Below, piece after piece: positions 62,472 through 64,000 of a stretch of 64,000 nucleotides of DNA. Each line of letters starts with the position of its first letter. The first letter of the stretch is position 1. Position numbers and translations under genes: made by a program. Origin of the DNA: CAXRDE01 sp964229355 (GTDB taxonomy: Bacteria > Cyanobacteriota > Sericytochromatia > UBA7694); the NCBI GenBank assembly GCA_964229355.1, contig CAXRDE010000019.1:1-64000 (forward strand), written 5' to 3'. The notes beneath the pieces were generated by a model. It saw nothing but the letters and a program-made list of their open reading frames with translations. It did not search any database and was not told the origin of the DNA.

Positions 62472-64000
62472 ATGCCTGAATTACACCACTTTCTTCACGA
62501 TATGGGCATTATTTTTCTATTGGCCATCGGTGTGGTCTTGCTGTGCTTTCGCCTGCGGGTGCCACCAGTGATTGGCTTTTTAATCACCGGTATGCTAGCG
62601 GGTCCCGCTGGCCTAAGACTGGTAGAAGATCTACATGTGGTGGAAATGATGGCCGAAATCGGCGTGGTCTTGCTTTTGTTTACCATCGGCATTGAGTTTT
62701 CTTTAAAAGAGCTTTGGCAGATTCGTCGCCCCGTGTTTTTAGGAGGGAGTCTACAGGCTCTGACCACCACCGCCATGGGTACAGGACTGGCCCTGGCTTT
62801 TGGGCTGCCTCTCAACAGCGCTATTTTTTGCGGCTTTTTACTCACCCTGAGCAGTACCGCTATCGTCTTAAAGCTGCTGCAAGAAAAAGCCGAAATGAAT
62901 GCCCCTCAGGGGCGGCTATCGCTGGCGCTTTTGATTTTTCAAGACGTGGCTGCGATTCCTATGATGCTGCTGATTCCCTTTTTGGCGGGCACCCAACAAA
63001 GCAGTGAGAGCAGTGCCGGACTGATTGCTCTGAAAATCACGGCAGTGGTATTGTTTACCCTTTTATCGGCACGGTTTATTATTCCCTGGATTTTAAACCA
63101 GGTGGTGGCCACCCGTATTCGAGAGCTGTTTTTAATTACGGTCGCAGGTATTTGTTTGGTGATCGCCTGGCTTTCTTCTGCGGTGGGGTTATCGCTGGCT
63201 TTGGGCGCTTTTATTGCAGGGCTCATTATTTCAGAGTCTGAGTACAGCCACCAGGCCATGGGTCACATTTTGCCCTTTCGCGATGTGTTTACCAGTTTAT
63301 TCTTTGTGTCGACGGGTATGCTTCTGGGATACCAAAGCATTTTCGACAACCTATGGACCCTGCTCTGGCTACTGCCTCTGGCGCTGGGCATCAAAATCGT
63401 GTTGGTGGCTCTGGCCAGTCGCATCGTGGGCTATTCTCTGCGCATCAGCTTAATGGGCGGACTCATGCTGGCCCAAATTGGTGAATTTTCATTGATCGTG
63501 GGTAAGCTGGGGTATCAATCAGCGCTCTTAAGCCCCATGCAATACCAGTTATTTTTAGCGTTGGCGGTGCTCTCCATGGTATTCACCCCCGTTGCTTTTT
63601 GGTTGGCCGCCCGCTGCGGCCAATGGTTACCCGAGCGGGTACAAAATATGGCAAAACCCGAACCCTTGCAAAATCCACCTCGCCTGTTGATCATTGGCTA
63701 TGGCATCGGTGGCCGCAACCTGGCCCATACCGCCACCATTGCAGATATTCCCTATCATATCCTCGAAATGAATTTGGAAACAGTCCGACAAGAGCAGGCG
63801 GCGGGCGTTCCCATTCATTACGGCGATGCCACCCAACAAGAGGTGCTCACGCACCTGGGTATTGAACACGCACAGGTCTTAAGTATTATGATTTCCGATG
63901 CCACAGCCACACGACGCATTGTGGAGCTGGCCCGCCGCATGCAACCCCATTTGTGGATCGTGGTGCGCACCCGTTTTGTCCACGAAATTGATGTGCTCTA
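62472..64000 (+). CDS. CPA2 monovalent cation:proton antiporter, 3' end outside window
   Basis: An ATG at 62472 (AGAGGA at 62461-62466) opens a frame that runs off the right edge; 509 residues are visible. About 12 membrane helices (~8-390: TIGIEFSLKELW, LSSTAIVLKLLQEKAE, FFVSTGMLLGY) and then a TrkA-N domain (LLIIGYGIGGRNLAHT, YGDATQQEVLTHLGI). This is the KefB/KefC/YbaL-type layout for K+ (or Na+)/H+ exchange. It is divergent from the K+ channel gene. Confidence 0.9.
   Translation, partial: MPELHHFLHDMGIIFLLAIGVVLLCFRLRVPPVIGFLITGMLAGPAGLRLVEDLHVVEMMAEIGVVLLLFTIGIEFSLKELWQIRRPVFLGGSLQALTTTAMGTGLALAFGLPLNSAIFCGFLLTLSSTAIVLKLLQEKAEMNAPQGRLSLALLIFQDVAAIPMMLLIPFLAGTQQSSESSAGLIALKITAVVLFTLLSARFIIPWILNQVVATRIRELFLITVAGICLVIAWLSSAVGLSLALGAFIAGLIISESEYSHQAMGHILPFRDVFTSLFFVSTGMLLGYQSIFDNLWTLLWLLPLALGIKIVLVALASRIVGYSLRISLMGGLMLAQIGEFSLIVGKLGYQSALLSPMQYQLFLALAVLSMVFTPVAFWLAARCGQWLPERVQNMAKPEPLQNPPRLLIIGYGIGGRNLAHTATIADIPYHILEMNLETVRQEQAAGVPIHYGDATQQEVLTHLGIEHAQVLSIMISDATATRRIVELARRMQPHLWIVVRTRFVHEIDVL

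Noticed and set aside
1..64000. Prophage, integrative element or insertion sequence
   Set aside because: No transposase, integrase, phage structural gene, inverted-repeat pair or tRNA-flanked att site was found.

Overview
Organism. The window carries flagellar genes, outer-membrane-type barrels, several lipoproteins and a SPOR protein, which points to a motile, diderm bacterium of moderate G+C. Two genes are otherwise most familiar from cyanobacteria and plastids: a Ycf45/SpoIIIAA-type ATPase (10649-12040) and an LdpA-like iron-sulphur protein (12049-13065). No photosynthesis gene is present. The best inference is a non-photosynthetic, flagellated relative of Cyanobacteria (Sericytochromatia/Blackallbacteria/Melainabacteria-like). 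Only phylogeny could prove this. No rRNA, tRNA, IS element, prophage or CRISPR array was recognised.

Layout. 1-4220: divergent flagellar genes. A FliK-position gene with a 29-residue tandem repeat, open at the left edge, and fliJ run leftward; flgD and flgE run rightward to a perfect palindromic terminator. 4248-10029: a GNAT protein, a glycosyltransferase-TPR protein, and a tight SPOR protein/outer-membrane protein/glycosyltransferase operon. 10015-13625 (-): dcd, ldpA-like, ycf45-like and tmk form one overlapping operon. 13760-26795: mixed metabolism and envelope (allantoinase, YigZ, an SDR paired with a degenerate M16-like protein, MoxR, a stress protein, a DUF4032 kinase-like protein, lipoproteins, a sugar transferase). 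26846-30399: a multi-PAS/GAF histidine kinase joined by TAATG to a receiver-kinase whose receiver has lost its phosphoacceptor Asp. 30441-43581: CoA transferase, RecQ, a CsgG-like/TPR protein, mgsA, prmC, wecB, cmoB-cmoA and rimO. 43699-46636: a small lipoprotein, a UPF0391 protein and two proteins built only of MshEN-type repeats. 46684-54002: a CPBP protease, pepA, an MFS exporter, a CsbD-like protein and a transporter-HEAT-cNMP fusion. 54055-64000: a kelch/TIG lipoprotein, two glycine-rich paralogs, a 2OG-oxygenase/beta-propeller/K+ channel operon, and a CPA2 antiporter cut by the right edge.

How the genes relate. Three themes recur. Motility and surface: hook genes, glycosyltransferases, WecB and a sugar transferase. 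Signalling: possible c-di-GMP-binding repeats, a pseudo-receiver kinase and a cNMP-domain transporter. Ion and stress handling: K+ channel, antiporter, CsbD, a general-stress-type protein and UPF0391. Glycine-zipper-like proteins of one family lie at 15700-16305, 57031-57714 and 57727-58506; a possible distant member is at 40981-42051. The most notable leads are the MshEN-only repeat pair, the pseudo-receiver kinase pair, the glycine-rich family and the transporter-HEAT-cNMP fusion.
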